Assembly (NCBI RefSeq): GCF_000526935.1 | Contig: NZ_JAHA01000003.1 | Span: forward strand, 248,001-312,000 | DNA: 64,000 nt | Direction of reading: 5' to 3' | Origin: Butyrivibrio sp. FCS014 | Lineage (GTDB): Bacteria; Bacillota; Clostridia; Lachnospirales; Lachnospiraceae | Shown: piece by piece, positions 8,312 to 18,167 of the stretch | Layout of the letters: each line of letters begins with the position of its first letter | Position numbering within the stretch: the first letter of the stretch is position 1 | Notes under the pieces: generated by a model | Seen by the model: the letters and a program-made list of their open reading frames with translations, nothing else | Database searches by the model: none | What the model was told of the DNA's origin: nothing | Translations under genes and position numbers: made by a program

Positions 8312-9745
8312 ATGAGCGAGTCAAATACATTCCAAAATCGTCCGGTGACGATGAACGACAAGAATAATCTGCTTCAGATTGAAGAGCACATGTACATTCT
8401 TGACGATGTAGAAAAGCCGAACGTATTCAGAAACATGTTCCCCTACGAGGAAGTTCCAAAGATACCGTTTAATGACAGGATCGTTCCCCATAATATGCCC
8501 AAGGATATATGGATAACAGATACCACTTTTCGTGACGGACAGCAGTCCAGGGCACCTTATACCACCAAACAGATCGTTGATATCTACGATATGCTTCACA
8601 AGCTTGGCGGCCCCAACGGCATGATAAGACAGAGTGAGTTCTTTCTGTACAGCAAGAGCGACAGGGATGCCGTATATAAATGTATGGAGAGGGGCTATGA
8701 ATTTCCGGAGGTAACAAGCTGGATAAGAGCAAGCGAAGAAGACTTTAAGCTGGTCAAGGAGATCGGAATGAAAGAGACCGGTATTCTTGTAAGCTGCTCC
8801 GACTATCACATTTTCCTTAAACTGAAGATGACAAGACGTCAGGCTCTTGAGCATTATCTTTCCATCGTTAGAGCATGTCTTGAAGAGGGCATCAGTCCGA
8901 GATGTCATCTTGAGGATATAACAAGAGCCGATATCTACGGCTTCGTAGTTCCCTTCTGTGTGGAACTTATGAAGCTCAAGGATGAATATAAGATACCTAT
9001 CAAGGTCAGAGCCTGCGATACCATGGGATACGGAGTTAACTTCTCGGGTGCTGTTATCCCCAGAAGTGTGCAGGGTATTATCTATGCCATCAACACCAAT
9101 GCCGGCGTTCCCAGTGAACTTATTGAGTGGCATGGTCACAACGACTTCTATAAGGCGGTCACCAACTCCACAACAGCCTGGCTGTACGGCTGCTGTTCAG
9201 TTAATACATCACTGTTCGGAATCGGTGAGAGAACGGGAAACACACCGCTTGAAGCCATGGTATTTGAGTATGCCCAGCTTAAGGGGCATCTCAACGGAAT
9301 GGATACCAAGGTCATCACAGAGCTTGCTGAGTACTATGAGAAAGAGGTTGGCTTTACGGTACCTGCCAATACACCTTTTGTAGGCAAGAACTTTAACGTG
9401 ACAAGAGCCGGAATCCACGCCGACGGACTTCTTAAGAACGAGGAGATCTATAACATCTTCGATACAGAGAAATTCCTGGGAAGACCTCCTGTAAGCGCCG
9501 TTTCAAACACCTCAGGCCTTGCGGGAATAGCCCATTGGATCAACATCCACTACAAACTCAAGGATGAGCATGCCCTTACCAAGCAGTCTCCTCTGGTAAC
9601 CAGGATCAAAGAGTGGGTGGACGCAGAATATGCAGGCGGAAGAGTAACCGTCATGACTGATAACGAGCTTGTCCGTGAGATTGAGAAGGTTCAGGAAGAG
9701 CTTGGTATCCGTGTACAGGAAGGAGAGGTCATTACCGTAAAATGA
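8312..9745 (+). CDS. Probable Re-type citrate synthase
   Basis: The 477-residue protein belongs to the 2-isopropylmalate/homocitrate synthase family: the DTTFRDGQQ block binds the acetyl-CoA-acceptor substrate, and the metal-binding HGHND motif is in WHGHNDFYK. It has no leucine-sensing C-terminal domain of LeuA, and it sits two genes from isocitrate dehydrogenase rather than beside leuCD. From memory it resembles the Re-citrate synthases of clostridia, which make citrate from oxaloacetate and acetyl-CoA. ATG 8312 is used: it follows GAGGT and lies downstream of the mapped-looking promoter. Homocitrate or isopropylmalate synthase remains a possible alternative. Confidence 0.78.
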   Translation: MSESNTFQNRPVTMNDKNNLLQIEEHMYILDDVEKPNVFRNMFPYEEVPKIPFNDRIVPHNMPKDIWITDTTFRDGQQSRAPYTTKQIVDIYDMLHKLGGPNGMIRQSEFFLYSKSDRDAVYKCMERGYEFPEVTSWIRASEEDFKLVKEIGMKETGILVSCSDYHIFLKLKMTRRQALEHYLSIVRACLEEGISPRCHLEDITRADIYGFVVPFCVELMKLKDEYKIPIKVRACDTMGYGVNFSGAVIPRSVQGIIYAINTNAGVPSELIEWHGHNDFYKAVTNSTTAWLYGCCSVNTSLFGIGERTGNTPLEAMVFEYAQLKGHLNGMDTKVITELAEYYEKEVGFTVPANTPFVGKNFNVTRAGIHADGLLKNEEIYNIFDTEKFLGRPPVSAVSNTSGLAGIAHWINIHYKLKDEHALTKQSPLVTRIKEWVDAEYAGGRVTVMTDNELVREIEKVQEELGIRVQEGEVITVK

Positions 9746-10437
9746 CCGCACATAATATGGAGAATCGAGATTTAAAGCAGGAAGTAACCGATAAATATTC
9801 CCTAAGAGGAAGGGTGTTCCACAGGATCCGTGAGGATATCTTAAACGGTAAATACAAGGATCACGAGGAACTTAAGGAGGTTGCCATCGGCCAGGAGCTG
9901 GGAGTATCCAGAACTCCCGTAAGAGAGGCATTCAGACAGCTTGAGCTGGAGGGACTTATTCAGATAATTCCCAACAGAGGAGCCTATGTCACCGGCATTA
10001 AAGTCAAAGACATAGAGGATATCTATATGATCAGATCCAAACTGGAAGGTCTTTGCGCCAGATGGGCCTGCGAGCACATCACCGAGGAGCAGCTCGAGGA
10101 GATGGAGGAGAACATCTATCTTGCCGAATTCCATGCCGCAAGAGGCCACATGGAGCAGATGGCAGAGCTGGATAACCGCTTCCACACCATCCTCTATGAG
10201 TCATGCAATTCCAAGATGCTTGAGCATCTTTTAAAGGACTACCATCAGTACGTATGGAGAGTAAGACAGAAGACTCTTTCCAGCAGCAGAGGAGCGGTTT
10301 CCAATGTTGAGCATAAGTACATCATGGAAGCCATCAAGGAGAAGAATCCCGACAAGGCCGAGGAACTGGCCAATCAGCACATGATCAATGCTTTTGAGAA
10401 CATGGTGGACAACGGACTTCTTGAAATGTTTGATTAA
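9742..10437 (+). CDS. GntR-family regulator, FCD (FadR-like) type
   Basis: The product is 231 residues. The N-terminal winged helix (about 15-85) contains ELGVSRTPVREAFRQLELEG, the classic GntR recognition helix. The all-helical FCD domain (about 90-225) keeps the metal and carboxylate-binding pattern (DNRFHTIL, EHKYIMEAI, NQHM). Such domains often sense small carboxylic acids, so citrate, isocitrate or 2-oxoglutarate is a sensible guess. The start overlaps the previous stop by four bases (ATGA), giving translational coupling. Its place between citrate synthase-like and isocitrate dehydrogenase genes suggests it controls its own operon. Confidence 0.92.
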   Translation: MTAHNMENRDLKQEVTDKYSLRGRVFHRIREDILNGKYKDHEELKEVAIGQELGVSRTPVREAFRQLELEGLIQIIPNRGAYVTGIKVKDIEDIYMIRSKLEGLCARWACEHITEEQLEEMEENIYLAEFHAARGHMEQMAELDNRFHTILYESCNSKMLEHLLKDYHQYVWRVRQKTLSSSRGAVSNVEHKYIMEAIKEKNPDKAEELANQHMINAFENMVDNGLLEMFD

Positions 10438-10476
10438 AAGTATCCCTATATCATAAAATACAGAGAGGAATGACTT

Positions 10477-11682
10477 ATGAGCAAGATTCAGATGACAACC
10501 CCCATTGTTGAGATGGACGGGGATGAGATGACAAGAGTACTGTGGCAGATGATCAAGGACAAGCTGATACTGCCTTATATTGACCTAAAGAGCGAGTACT
10601 ATGACCTTGGCCTTAAGAAAAGAGATGAGACTGACGATCAGATAACCGTGGACAGTGCCAATGCCACCTTAAAATACGGGGTTGCCGTTAAGTGTGCCAC
10701 CATTACTCCCAACAACGAGCGTGTTGAAGAGTACGGACTCAAGAAGATGTGGAAGAGCCCCAACGGCACCATCAGAGCTATCCTTGACGGAACAGTGTTC
10801 AGAACACCTATAATGGTAAAGGGAATAGAACCCAATGTAAGAACCTGGACAAGTCCCATAACACTTGCAAGACATGCCTATGGTGATGTATATAAGAACG
10901 TAGAGATCAGAGTTCCAGGCCCCGGTAAGGCAGAGCTTCTTTTTACCGGTGAGGACGGAACAGAAATAAGAAAGACCATCCATGAGTTTGATGAGCCCGG
11001 TATTATCCAGGGTGTACACAACAAGGATTCATCCATAAAGAGTTTTGCAAGAGCCTGCTTCAAGTATGCCCTTTCCGAGAAAAAAGAGCTGTGGCTTGGA
11101 ACCAAGGATACCATCAGCAAGACCTATGACAGAAGGTTCAGAGAGATCTTTGATGAAGTCTTTGAGAACGAGTTCAAGGAGGAGTTTGAGAAGGCAGGGA
11201 TCACCTACTTCTACACCCTTATTGATGATGCGGTAGCCAGAGTAATGAAGTCCAAAGGCGGCTTTATATGGGCCTGCAAAAATTATGATGGCGATGTTAT
11301 GAGTGATATGGTATCATCAGCTTTTGGATCACTTGCCATGATGACTTCGGTTCTTGTTTCTCCTACAGGAGTATATGAGTACGAAGCCGCTCACGGTACA
11401 GTGCAGAGACACTATTACAAGTATCTGAAGGGAGAGCCTACATCCACCAATCCTGTGGCAACCATTTTTGCCTGGACAGGAGCCCTGAGGAAGAGGGGAG
11501 AACTGGATGGAATTCAGGGCCTTTGCGACTGGGCAGATAAAATGGAAAAGGCAACACTTTCCGTTATCGAATCCGGACGCATGACCGGTGACCTGGCTCT
11601 TATCACTTCACTTCCCAATCCCAGGAAGCTTGGAAGCGAAGAGTTTTTGGATGCGATCGCAGAAGAATTTGGAGCATGTTAA
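10477..11682 (+). CDS. icd: Isocitrate dehydrogenase (NADP type, eukaryote-like subfamily)
   Basis: Converts isocitrate to 2-oxoglutarate with reduction of NAD(P). The 401-residue length, the start [17 protein letters not shown], the substrate block [16 protein letters not shown], the [24 protein letters not shown] metal and substrate region and the [11 protein letters not shown] motif identify the homodimeric subfamily also found in eukaryotes. It lies 39 bases after the GntR gene, with AGAGAGG before the ATG. With the citrate synthase-like enzyme it would feed glutamate synthesis; aconitase is not in the window. Confidence 0.95.
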   Translation: MSKIQMTTPIVEMDGDEMTRVLWQMIKDKLILPYIDLKSEYYDLGLKKRDETDDQITVDSANATLKYGVAVKCATITPNNERVEEYGLKKMWKSPNGTIRAILDGTVFRTPIMVKGIEPNVRTWTSPITLARHAYGDVYKNVEIRVPGPGKAELLFTGEDGTEIRKTIHEFDEPGIIQGVHNKDSSIKSFARACFKYALSEKKELWLGTKDTISKTYDRRFREIFDEVFENEFKEEFEKAGITYFYTLIDDAVARVMKSKGGFIWACKNYDGDVMSDMVSSAFGSLAMMTSVLVSPTGVYEYEAAHGTVQRHYYKYLKGEPTSTNPVATIFAWTGALRKRGELDGIQGLCDWADKMEKATLSVIESGRMTGDLALITSLPNPRKLGSEEFLDAIAEEFGAC

Positions 11683-13650
11683 ATGATTCTTTCGGTTCAC
11701 GCAGTAACTAAAAGTTTTGATGGAAAGGACATCCTCAGGGATGCCTCTTTTCATGTGGAAAATAATGAAAAAGTAGCCATTGTGGGCATTAACGGAGCGG
11801 GGAAAACCACGCTCCTTAAGCTCATTATAGGGGAACTTACGGCTGATGACGGGGATATTACCTTCTCCAAGGATGTGACATGGGGATACCTTGCCCAGAA
11901 TCAGAATATCGACAGCGGCAACACCATCTACGAAGAACTCAAAGAGGTCAAAAGAGATGTGATCGACCTGGAAGAGAACATCAGGGCCGCAGAAGAGGAT
12001 ATGAAGCACCTTGAAGGAGAGGCTCTTGAGCAGCTCCTTAACAGATATACCGCCATGAGCGAGGAGTTTAAGCACAAGGAAGGCTATGCCTGGAAGAGCC
12101 AGGTGCTGGGAGTTGCAAGGGGACTTGGTTTTGCAGATGAGGAGCTTGATAAGAGCATCGCTACTTTATCAGGCGGCCAGAAGACCCGTGTTGCCCTTGG
12201 CAAACTTCTTTTGCAGAATCCTGACCTCATCATCCTTGATGAGCCCACAAACCATCTGGACATGAGTGCCATCAGATGGCTTGAAAACTATCTTCTTAAC
12301 TACAAGGGTGCGGTTATGATCGTATCCCACGACAGATATTTCCTTGATAAGATTGCAGATAAGGTTATCGAGGTTGAGAACTGCAGAGTATCTTCCTTTA
12401 CCGGCAATTACAGTGCCTATGCCGTCAAGAAGGAACAGAAGCGTGCCATTGAGTGGAATGCCTATATTAAACAACAGGCAGAGATTAAACACCAGGAAGA
12501 GGTCATTGCCAAATTAAAGTCCTTTAACAGGGAGAAGTCCATAAAAAGAGCTGAGAGCCGCGAGAAGATGCTGGATAAGATTGAAGTCCTGGATAAGCCC
12601 ATGGATGTCAATGACAGCATGAAGATCACTTTAAAGCCTATCTGTGAGAGCGGCAATGATGTCCTGACAGTAGAGGGCCTTGCAAAATCTTTCGGAAGTG
12701 AAAAGCTCTTTTCCGGTCTTGGCTTTGAGATCAAAAAGGGAGAGCATGTGGCCATTATCGGCGATAACGGAACAGGTAAGACAACACTCCTTAAGATAAT
12801 AAACAGAGCCGAGAGAATGGACGAAGGCACCATTACGCTGGGGGCTAAGGTCCAGATAGGATATTACGATCAGGAACACCATGTGCTCCATGACGAGAAG
12901 ACTCTTTTCCAGGAGATCTCCGATGCCTATCCGACACTTAACAATACCGAGATCCGCAACACCCTTGCGGCATTTCTCTTTACCGGAGAGGACGTGTTTA
13001 AGCGTATAGGCGATCTTTCGGGAGGAGAGAAGGGAAGAGTAAGTCTTGCTAAGCTCATGCTCTCTGACGCAAACTTCCTTATTCTCGATGAGCCTACAAA
13101 CCATTTGGATATCACCAGCAAAGAGATACTGGAGAGTGCCATCGCAGGTTACGAGGGCACTGTTTTGTACGTAAGTCACGACCGTTACTTTATAAACAAA
13201 ACTGCGACAAGGATACTGGACCTTACAGGCGGACAGCTTGTTAACTACATCGGCAACTATGACTACTACATGGAACATGTGGATGAGAGGATGAGAAGGC
13301 TCCTTGAAAGCGGTGATCTTGATGCCGCCGGAGGAAGGACCACAGGCACAGTGATAGGAAGCACTGTTTCTGCGCCATCTTCCGAGAAAAACTCCGACGG
13401 AGCTCTTGACTGGAAGGCTCAGAAAGAGGCCCAGGCCAAGAAGAGAAAGCAGGAAGCTGCCCTTAAGAAGTGCGAGGAAGAGATAGAGAGTCTTGAAGCG
13501 AGAGAGGCCAAGATCACGGAAGAACTCTCGGATCCCGCTGTGGGAACCGATCTTGGAAGACTACGAAAGCTCACTGATGAGCAGGATGAGATAACTGCAA
13601 GACTTACTGAGCTTTATGATCAGTGGGAGCTGCTTTCCGAGGAAGACTGA
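11683..13650 (+). CDS. ABC-F ribosome-associated ATPase
   Basis: The 655-residue protein has two ATP-binding domains: Walker A GINGAGKTT near residue 35 and GDNGTGKTT near 366, signatures LSGGQKTR and LSGGEKGR, and two Walker B/DEPTNHLD copies. The linker between them is basic and helical, and the C-terminal 80 residues form a charged coiled coil. There are no membrane segments, as expected for ABC-F proteins that act on the ribosome in translation or antibiotic protection. It starts directly after the icd stop (TAAATG), so it is probably the last gene of that operon, perhaps co-transcribed without a shared function. Confidence 0.93.
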   Translation: MILSVHAVTKSFDGKDILRDASFHVENNEKVAIVGINGAGKTTLLKLIIGELTADDGDITFSKDVTWGYLAQNQNIDSGNTIYEELKEVKRDVIDLEENIRAAEEDMKHLEGEALEQLLNRYTAMSEEFKHKEGYAWKSQVLGVARGLGFADEELDKSIATLSGGQKTRVALGKLLLQNPDLIILDEPTNHLDMSAIRWLENYLLNYKGAVMIVSHDRYFLDKIADKVIEVENCRVSSFTGNYSAYAVKKEQKRAIEWNAYIKQQAEIKHQEEVIAKLKSFNREKSIKRAESREKMLDKIEVLDKPMDVNDSMKITLKPICESGNDVLTVEGLAKSFGSEKLFSGLGFEIKKGEHVAIIGDNGTGKTTLLKIINRAERMDEGTITLGAKVQIGYYDQEHHVLHDEKTLFQEISDAYPTLNNTEIRNTLAAFLFTGEDVFKRIGDLSGGEKGRVSLAKLMLSDANFLILDEPTNHLDITSKEILESAIAGYEGTVLYVSHDRYFINKTATRILDLTGGQLVNYIGNYDYYMEHVDERMRRLLESGDLDAAGGRTTGTVIGSTVSAPSSEKNSDGALDWKAQKEAQAKKRKQEAALKKCEEEIESLEAREAKITEELSDPAVGTDLGRLRKLTDEQDEITARLTELYDQWELLSEED

Positions 13651-13667
13651 GCTGTCTTTAATAAATG

Positions 13668-13696
13668 TTGACCATTTCGGACTGTAAAGCTATAAT
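13668..13696 (+). promoter_or_regulatory. Promoter of the CPBP protease gene
   Basis: TTGACC (13668-13673), a 17-base spacer and TATAAT (13691-13696) predict transcription from about 13703. A start codon at 13700 would lie before the transcript, which favours TTG 13736. Confidence 0.75.
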
Positions 13697-13735
13697 ATAT
13701 TGGATTCGACTTGTAAATTCTGCGAGGATATTGCC

Positions 13736-14368
13736 TTGAACAGCTTATATATACCTTTTTTGTGGGAGCTTCTGTTTGTTCTTGCCACAATAGTCTTTCC
13801 CAAGGATACATTTTATCTGTTCTTAGTATTCTATCTGGGACTTCTGTACTATTTCTATTTTTTGTACAAACAGTTTTCGTTCCGCAAACTCTATAAGAAT
13901 CTTGGAAGAATAGTGACCTTCTGGATACCGGTACTTCTTACCTTTATCGGTATGTATCTGGCTAACTATGTCAGGCTGCATGTTTTCCCTGAGATATTTG
14001 ACATCACCAGGGACGGAACGGTTTCTATTATCTACCACAACGATCTTTTTCCTACACTGTTATATGCGCTGATGATGATTGTTCTTAAGCCTGTGGCGGA
14101 AGAGCTGTTTTTCAGAAAGGCTATGATCAAGTTCGGAAGCAAGAAGAAGGTGTTTGCCTTCACGCTCCTGAGCCTTATTTTGTGCGCCCTTTCAAGGGCT
14201 CACGGACTTCTTGGAATAGCTGAGTGGATGCTTATGGCTCTTCCTGTAACCATTGCTTATGTTGCCACCAGAAATATCTATATTTCCCTGATGGCTCATG
14301 TTCTTTTTGAATTCTTTGACAATATCTATTCAGTTGTGTATACTATCGTGAGGATATTCAATAGATAA
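13736..14368 (+). CDS. CPBP-family membrane protease
   Basis: The product is 210 residues with about six membrane helices. The CPBP (Rce1-like) catalytic motifs are present: EELFFRKAM on one helix, and a later HVLFEFFDN with the conserved His and Asn. Members cleave in the membrane or give bacteriocin self-protection; which applies here is unknown. The start is a TTG: GAGGA at 13724-13728 lies seven bases upstream and the promoter excludes an earlier TTG at 13700. It is a single gene between the ABC-F operon and rho, with no bacteriocin gene visible nearby. Confidence 0.85.
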   Translation: MNSLYIPFLWELLFVLATIVFPKDTFYLFLVFYLGLLYYFYFLYKQFSFRKLYKNLGRIVTFWIPVLLTFIGMYLANYVRLHVFPEIFDITRDGTVSIIYHNDLFPTLLYALMMIVLKPVAEELFFRKAMIKFGSKKKVFAFTLLSLILCALSRAHGLLGIAEWMLMALPVTIAYVATRNIYISLMAHVLFEFFDNIYSVVYTIVRIFNR

Positions 14369-14379
14369 ACTTTTTTTAA

Positions 14380-14399
14380 AATCAGTTGATTTTTTTTAT
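14380..14399 (+). terminator. Weak intrinsic terminator
   Basis: A short AAAATC/GATTTT stem is followed by a T-rich stretch just after the CPBP stop codon. The stem is short and AT-rich, so efficiency may be low. Confidence 0.35.
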
Positions 14400-14560
14400 T
14401 TATTGTTGTATTTTTTCTATGTACACAAGTTTTTTTGTTATGTTCTTTAAACACACGCATTTTGATGCAGTCGTTTATTAATCCCAAGAGATGATAATTG
14501 CAAGACATAATAAGTTACACAGACCGGCGCCCGGAATGTTTGGCGCAGAATGGAGTTAAT

Positions 14561-16042
14561 TTGAGAGAAAAGTATGAAACACTGAAACTTAACGACCTTA
14601 GAGACATTGCCAAAAAGCGCGGCATTAAGGGTGCTTCATCCATGAAGAAGGCAGAGATCATCGATCTTATGTGTGAACTGGATGAGAAGGAAGCCAAGGA
14701 AAAAGAGGCTGCAAAAGCCCCCGCCAAAGAGGCAAAAAAGAGCGAGAATGCAGAAGAAAAATCTGCTAAGCCCGCAGGAAGAAAAAAGAAGATCGTTGTA
14801 ACCACAGGTAATGCAGCACCTGCACCTGCTCCTTCAGAGCCCAAGCAGGAGAAGGCTCCTTTAGAGGACAAAAAGACCGCACCGGTAGTCAAGGAAGAGG
14901 CTGAGGAAGAGGAGTTTGACGGTGACATCGCTTCCGGTATCCTTGAGATCATGCAGGATGGATACGGATTCATCAGATGCGAGAACTATCTTCCCGGAGA
15001 GAATGACGTTTACGTTGCTCCCAGCGTTATCAGAAGATTTAACTTAAAGACCGGAGATATTCTGAAAGGATATTCCAGAGCCAAGAAGGAAACCGATAAG
15101 TTTGCCGCACTTGCAAGGCTTGATTCCGTAAACGGCTACAAGCCCGAGATTGCTTCCGGAAGATGGGATTTTGAGAAGATGACTCCTGTATTCCCTGACA
15201 GCAAGATCGTTCTTGAACAGCCCGGATGCTCAGTTGCCATGAGAATCATGGATCTGATGTGCCCCATCGGTAAGGGACAGAGAGGAATGATCGTATCTCC
15301 TCCCAAGGCCGGTAAGACAACACTTCTTAAGGAAGTTGCCAAGTCAATCTTAAAGAACAGCAAGGATATTCATCTCATCATCCTTCTTATCGATGAGAGA
15401 CCTGAGGAAGTAACTGATATCAAGGAATCCATTGAAGGACCCAATGCTGAAGTTATCTATTCAACCTTTGATGAGCTTCCCGAGCACCACAAGAGAGTTG
15501 CCGAGATGGTTATCGAGAGAGCCAAGAGACTGGTTGAACACGGCAAGGACGTTTGTATCCTTCTTGATTCCATCACAAGACTTACAAGAGCCTATAACCT
15601 GGTAGTTCCTCCTTCAGGAAGAACACTTTCCGGCGGTCTTGATCCTGCAGCTCTTCATATGCCCAAGAGATTCTTCGGTGCAGCCAGAAACATGAGAGAG
15701 GGCGGAAGCCTTACCATACTGGCAACAGCTCTTATTGAGACCGGTTCCAAGATGGACGACGTTATCTACGAGGAATTCAAGGGAACAGGTAATATGGAAA
15801 TGGTTCTCGACAGAAAACTTCAGGAAAAGAGAATCTTCCCTGCCATCAATATTCCCAAGTCCAGCACCAGAAGAGAAGACCTGCTTCTTAATTCAGAGGA
15901 GCTTGCTGCAATTAACAGCTTAAGAAAGGGCTTTAACGGAATGAAGGCTGATGATGCCGTAGATCAGTGCATCAATCTCTTCTCCAAGACCCGCAACAAT
16001 GTTGAATTTGTCCGCATGGTTGAGAAACAGATAAGATTCTGA
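14561..16042 (+). CDS. rho: Transcription termination factor Rho
   Basis: A hexameric RNA-dependent ATPase that ends transcription. The N-terminal Rho_N helix block ([17 protein letters not shown]) is followed by a Lys/Ala/Glu/Pro-rich disordered linker of about 85 residues, a cold-shock-like RNA-binding domain ([13 protein letters not shown]), and the ATPase core with Walker [18 protein letters not shown], the secondary RNA site around [19 protein letters not shown] and a C-terminal [15 protein letters not shown]. The start is probably TTG 14561, five bases after GGAG; an upstream in-frame TTG at 14498 lacks a good ribosome site. The product is 493 residues. Confidence 0.95.
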   Translation: MREKYETLKLNDLRDIAKKRGIKGASSMKKAEIIDLMCELDEKEAKEKEAAKAPAKEAKKSENAEEKSAKPAGRKKKIVVTTGNAAPAPAPSEPKQEKAPLEDKKTAPVVKEEAEEEEFDGDIASGILEIMQDGYGFIRCENYLPGENDVYVAPSVIRRFNLKTGDILKGYSRAKKETDKFAALARLDSVNGYKPEIASGRWDFEKMTPVFPDSKIVLEQPGCSVAMRIMDLMCPIGKGQRGMIVSPPKAGKTTLLKEVAKSILKNSKDIHLIILLIDERPEEVTDIKESIEGPNAEVIYSTFDELPEHHKRVAEMVIERAKRLVEHGKDVCILLDSITRLTRAYNLVVPPSGRTLSGGLDPAALHMPKRFFGAARNMREGGSLTILATALIETGSKMDDVIYEEFKGTGNMEMVLDRKLQEKRIFPAINIPKSSTRREDLLLNSEELAAINSLRKGFNGMKADDAVDQCINLFSKTRNNVEFVRMVEKQIRF

Positions 16043-16066
16043 TACAAACCGAAAGGTAACAAAAAG

Positions 16067-16110
16067 GGACGGTGTAAGTGGTCCATATCCATGGACTGCT
16101 TACACCGTCC
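16067..16110. terminator. Bidirectional terminator, 20-base stem
   Basis: The arms 16067-16086 and 16091-16110 pair over all 20 positions (two wobbles) around a 4-base loop. A-rich sequence precedes and T-rich sequence follows, so it can end both rho and the converging PilZ gene. Confidence 0.85.
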
Positions 16111-16128
16111 TTATAGTTTCTGTCCGTT

Positions 16129-17001
16129 TTATACATCCCTAAGGTCCAGGAGGTTCTCTATCTCTTTGGCCTGCTTGGCCATCTTTTCATCTCTTCGCTG
16201 CTCGCGAAGGGTTTTATCCGGTGAGGGTGAAGATGATGCTGTACTTCCGGCAGAAGGTGTAATAGTGATGGTGGTTGGTTTTGCCGGAATAAGATCCTTG
16301 GCGATATCTTCCTCCACTTCGAGGATCTGCTGTTCCTGTGAAATTTCGGGATTGAGCGTTGTCTCGGGAGCCTTGCCAAGCTCGGTATGGGCCTCCTTTT
16401 TCTTGGAGGAGAGAAGACCTATAAGATCCACATTGAGGTTTGAGATACTGCATCCCACAGCCTCCTTGCCCTGAATCTCAAATTTGCGGACAACCATGGT
16501 GGTTATTTCATAGTTGTGAAGGGTGGCTCCGTATCTGAACATAACATTGAGGGTATCACCTACCTTGAGTTTGGTACCCCGCTCTAAGATAAGAGAGATG
16601 CCTCTCATGGAAATATCATGAACCAGACAGTTTTTAAGATCCTGGTTGTTGCCGTTGATGGACATAAGACCAAGCTTCTCGATATAGAAACGCTCGGCTT
16701 TTCTGGTGTTCTCGGGCTCCAGCTTTGAAGAACTGCGGATGAGGTGGAAATTTCCGTAACGGGTCTTTACTGGGGTGATGGTGGTAGCCATGAACTTATA
16801 AACCCTGCCGTCTCTCTTGTTGCGAATCTCAACATTTGAAGGCTCAAGGAACTGCATGTACTTTCCAAAGTATTCCATTGGCTTAACGAGAAGTCCGGCT
16901 GATACACCAAAAATGGCCTCGGTCATAAGAACGATACCATGGTCATTGATAGAAGCGTGAATTTTAACTTCCGAGCCGTTAGAAATATCGTTGACATTCA
17001 T
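16129..17001 (-). CDS. PilZ-domain c-di-GMP receptor
   Basis: The 290-residue protein has an N-terminal YcgR-like beta domain (about 1-95) and a PilZ domain (about 100-210). The two c-di-GMP contacts are present: an RxxxR motif in NTRKAERFY and a DxSxxG motif in VHDISMRGISL. The C-terminal 75 residues are Pro/Ser/Thr/Glu-rich and end in a charged helix. It probably changes motility or surface behaviour when it binds c-di-GMP; no flagellar gene is nearby. ATG 17001 is chosen because CGGGGGA precedes it; an earlier ATG at 17022 is possible. It is divergent from yggS. Confidence 0.88.
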   Translation of the reverse strand: MNVNDISNGSEVKIHASINDHGIVLMTEAIFGVSAGLLVKPMEYFGKYMQFLEPSNVEIRNKRDGRVYKFMATTITPVKTRYGNFHLIRSSSKLEPENTRKAERFYIEKLGLMSINGNNQDLKNCLVHDISMRGISLILERGTKLKVGDTLNVMFRYGATLHNYEITTMVVRKFEIQGKEAVGCSISNLNVDLIGLLSSKKKEAHTELGKAPETTLNPEISQEQQILEVEEDIAKDLIPAKPTTITITPSAGSTASSSPSPDKTLREQRRDEKMAKQAKEIENLLDLRDV

Positions 17002-17016
17002 AAGATTTATCCCCCG

Positions 17017-17044
17017 TTGCATGACTCTAAGTTTATGATATACT
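17017..17044 (+). promoter_or_regulatory. Promoter of yggS
   Basis: TTGCAT (17017-17022), a 16-base spacer and TATACT (17039-17044) lie about 45 bases before the yggS start. Confidence 0.5.
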
Positions 17045-17088
17045 ACAAAATAGAAAAAATCCAGATAATATCTGGAGGGAGAACAGCT

Positions 17089-17787
17089 ATGATCAGTAAG
17101 AATCTAGAATTTGTTGAGGAGAACATATCAAAGGCCTGTAAGAAAGCCGGCAGGGACAGGTCTGAAGTGACACTTATAGCCGTAAGCAAGACTAAACCCG
17201 TAAGCGATATAAGACAGGCTATGGATTGCGGGATAAAGACTTTCGGAGAGAACAAGGTCCAGGAAATAAAAGACAAGACGCAGGAGATCACAGAGCCTCT
17301 TAACTGGCACATGATAGGACATCTCCAGGCCAACAAGGTCAAATACCTCCCGGGAAGAGTCTGCATGATTCATTCGGTGGATAACAGGAAACTGGCCGAC
17401 GAGATAGAGAAGCAGTTTGCAAAGACGGACAGCGTAATAGATGTTCTTATAGAGGTTAACATGGCAGGTGAGGACAGCAAGTTTGGCCTTACACCTGAGG
17501 AGGCCCCGGGCTTTGTAAAAGAGATAAGCGTACTTCCTCATCTGAATATAAGGGGGCTTATGACCATTGCGCCCTATACCGAAGATCCGGAGAGCAACAG
17601 GGTCTTTTTCCGGGGGCTTAGGAAGTTGAAAGATAAGATAAATGAAATGGGAATTCCCGGTGTTAACATGGATACGCTTTCCATGGGAATGACGGGAGAT
17701 TATCAGGTGGCTATTGAAGAGGGAGCGACTTTTGTAAGAGTCGGGACCGGTATTTTCGGAGAGAGGGATTATTCCAAAGCGCAATAG
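17089..17787 (+). CDS. yggS: PLP-binding homeostasis protein, YggS/PROSC family
   Basis: A single-domain alanine-racemase-fold protein of 232 residues that binds pyridoxal phosphate and helps balance it and branched-chain amino acid pools. The cofactor Lys is K34 in AVSKTKP; FGENKVQE, WHMIGHLQ, HSVD, SMGMTGDYQVAI and the phosphate-binding VRVGTGIFG are all typical. GGAGGGAG at 17074-17081 supports ATG 17089. In many Firmicutes it lies beside sepF; here the next gene is a short unknown protein and a GGDEF gene, after a terminator-like hairpin. Confidence 0.94.
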   Translation: MISKNLEFVEENISKACKKAGRDRSEVTLIAVSKTKPVSDIRQAMDCGIKTFGENKVQEIKDKTQEITEPLNWHMIGHLQANKVKYLPGRVCMIHSVDNRKLADEIEKQFAKTDSVIDVLIEVNMAGEDSKFGLTPEEAPGFVKEISVLPHLNIRGLMTIAPYTEDPESNRVFFRGLRKLKDKINEMGIPGVNMDTLSMGMTGDYQVAIEEGATFVRVGTGIFGERDYSKAQ

Positions 17788-17830
17788 TTCCAAAATCTTA
17801 AATAAATATAAACGAATTTACACTAAAAAA

Positions 17831-17879
17831 GCCAGATAGTATAATAAATTTATACTGTTTGGCTTATCTGTTTTTTTTC
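17831..17879 (+). terminator. Intrinsic terminator
   Basis: A 13-base stem (17831-17843 with 17851-17863, two wobbles) is followed by TTATCTG and eight T. It ends yggS and lies 15 bases before the next gene, so it could also act as an attenuator for it. Confidence 0.65.
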
Positions 17880-17894
17880 GCGGGAAGGGGATTC

Positions 17895-18167
17895 ATGTTA
17901 AAAACAGTACCCTTATCTAAAAACTTATCCTTGGATCAGCTTAATCATCTGATCGACACAGGTCACGTGTTTGTAACTCCCTTTGGGCTTAACCGGACCT
18001 GTTATATTGTGGTGAACCATAAGCCTTTTATGGTCATTGCCACCGATGTGTCCATCAGAGGAGTACAGCTGTCCGGGTCATGGTATACCTGGGAAGAAGT
18101 AGAAGCCATGGGCGGTGTTTATGATTCTGAATTTGAAGCTCTTAAGGCAATTGCCGGAGGGGCATGA
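17895..18167 (+). CDS. Small unknown protein
   Basis: The product is 90 residues with no signal peptide or membrane helix. ATG 17895 follows GGAAGGGG; the longer frame from TTG 17859 lies inside the terminator hairpin. It contains an N-terminal helix (SLDQLNHLIDTGHVF) and a beta-rich middle with SGSWYTWEEVEAMGG. I do not recognise the family. The stop overlaps the start of the GGDEF gene by four bases (ATGA), so the two proteins are probably made together; it may serve the cyclase, but that rests on context only. Confidence 0.75.
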   Translation: MLKTVPLSKNLSLDQLNHLIDTGHVFVTPFGLNRTCYIVVNHKPFMVIATDVSIRGVQLSGSWYTWEEVEAMGGVYDSEFEALKAIAGGA

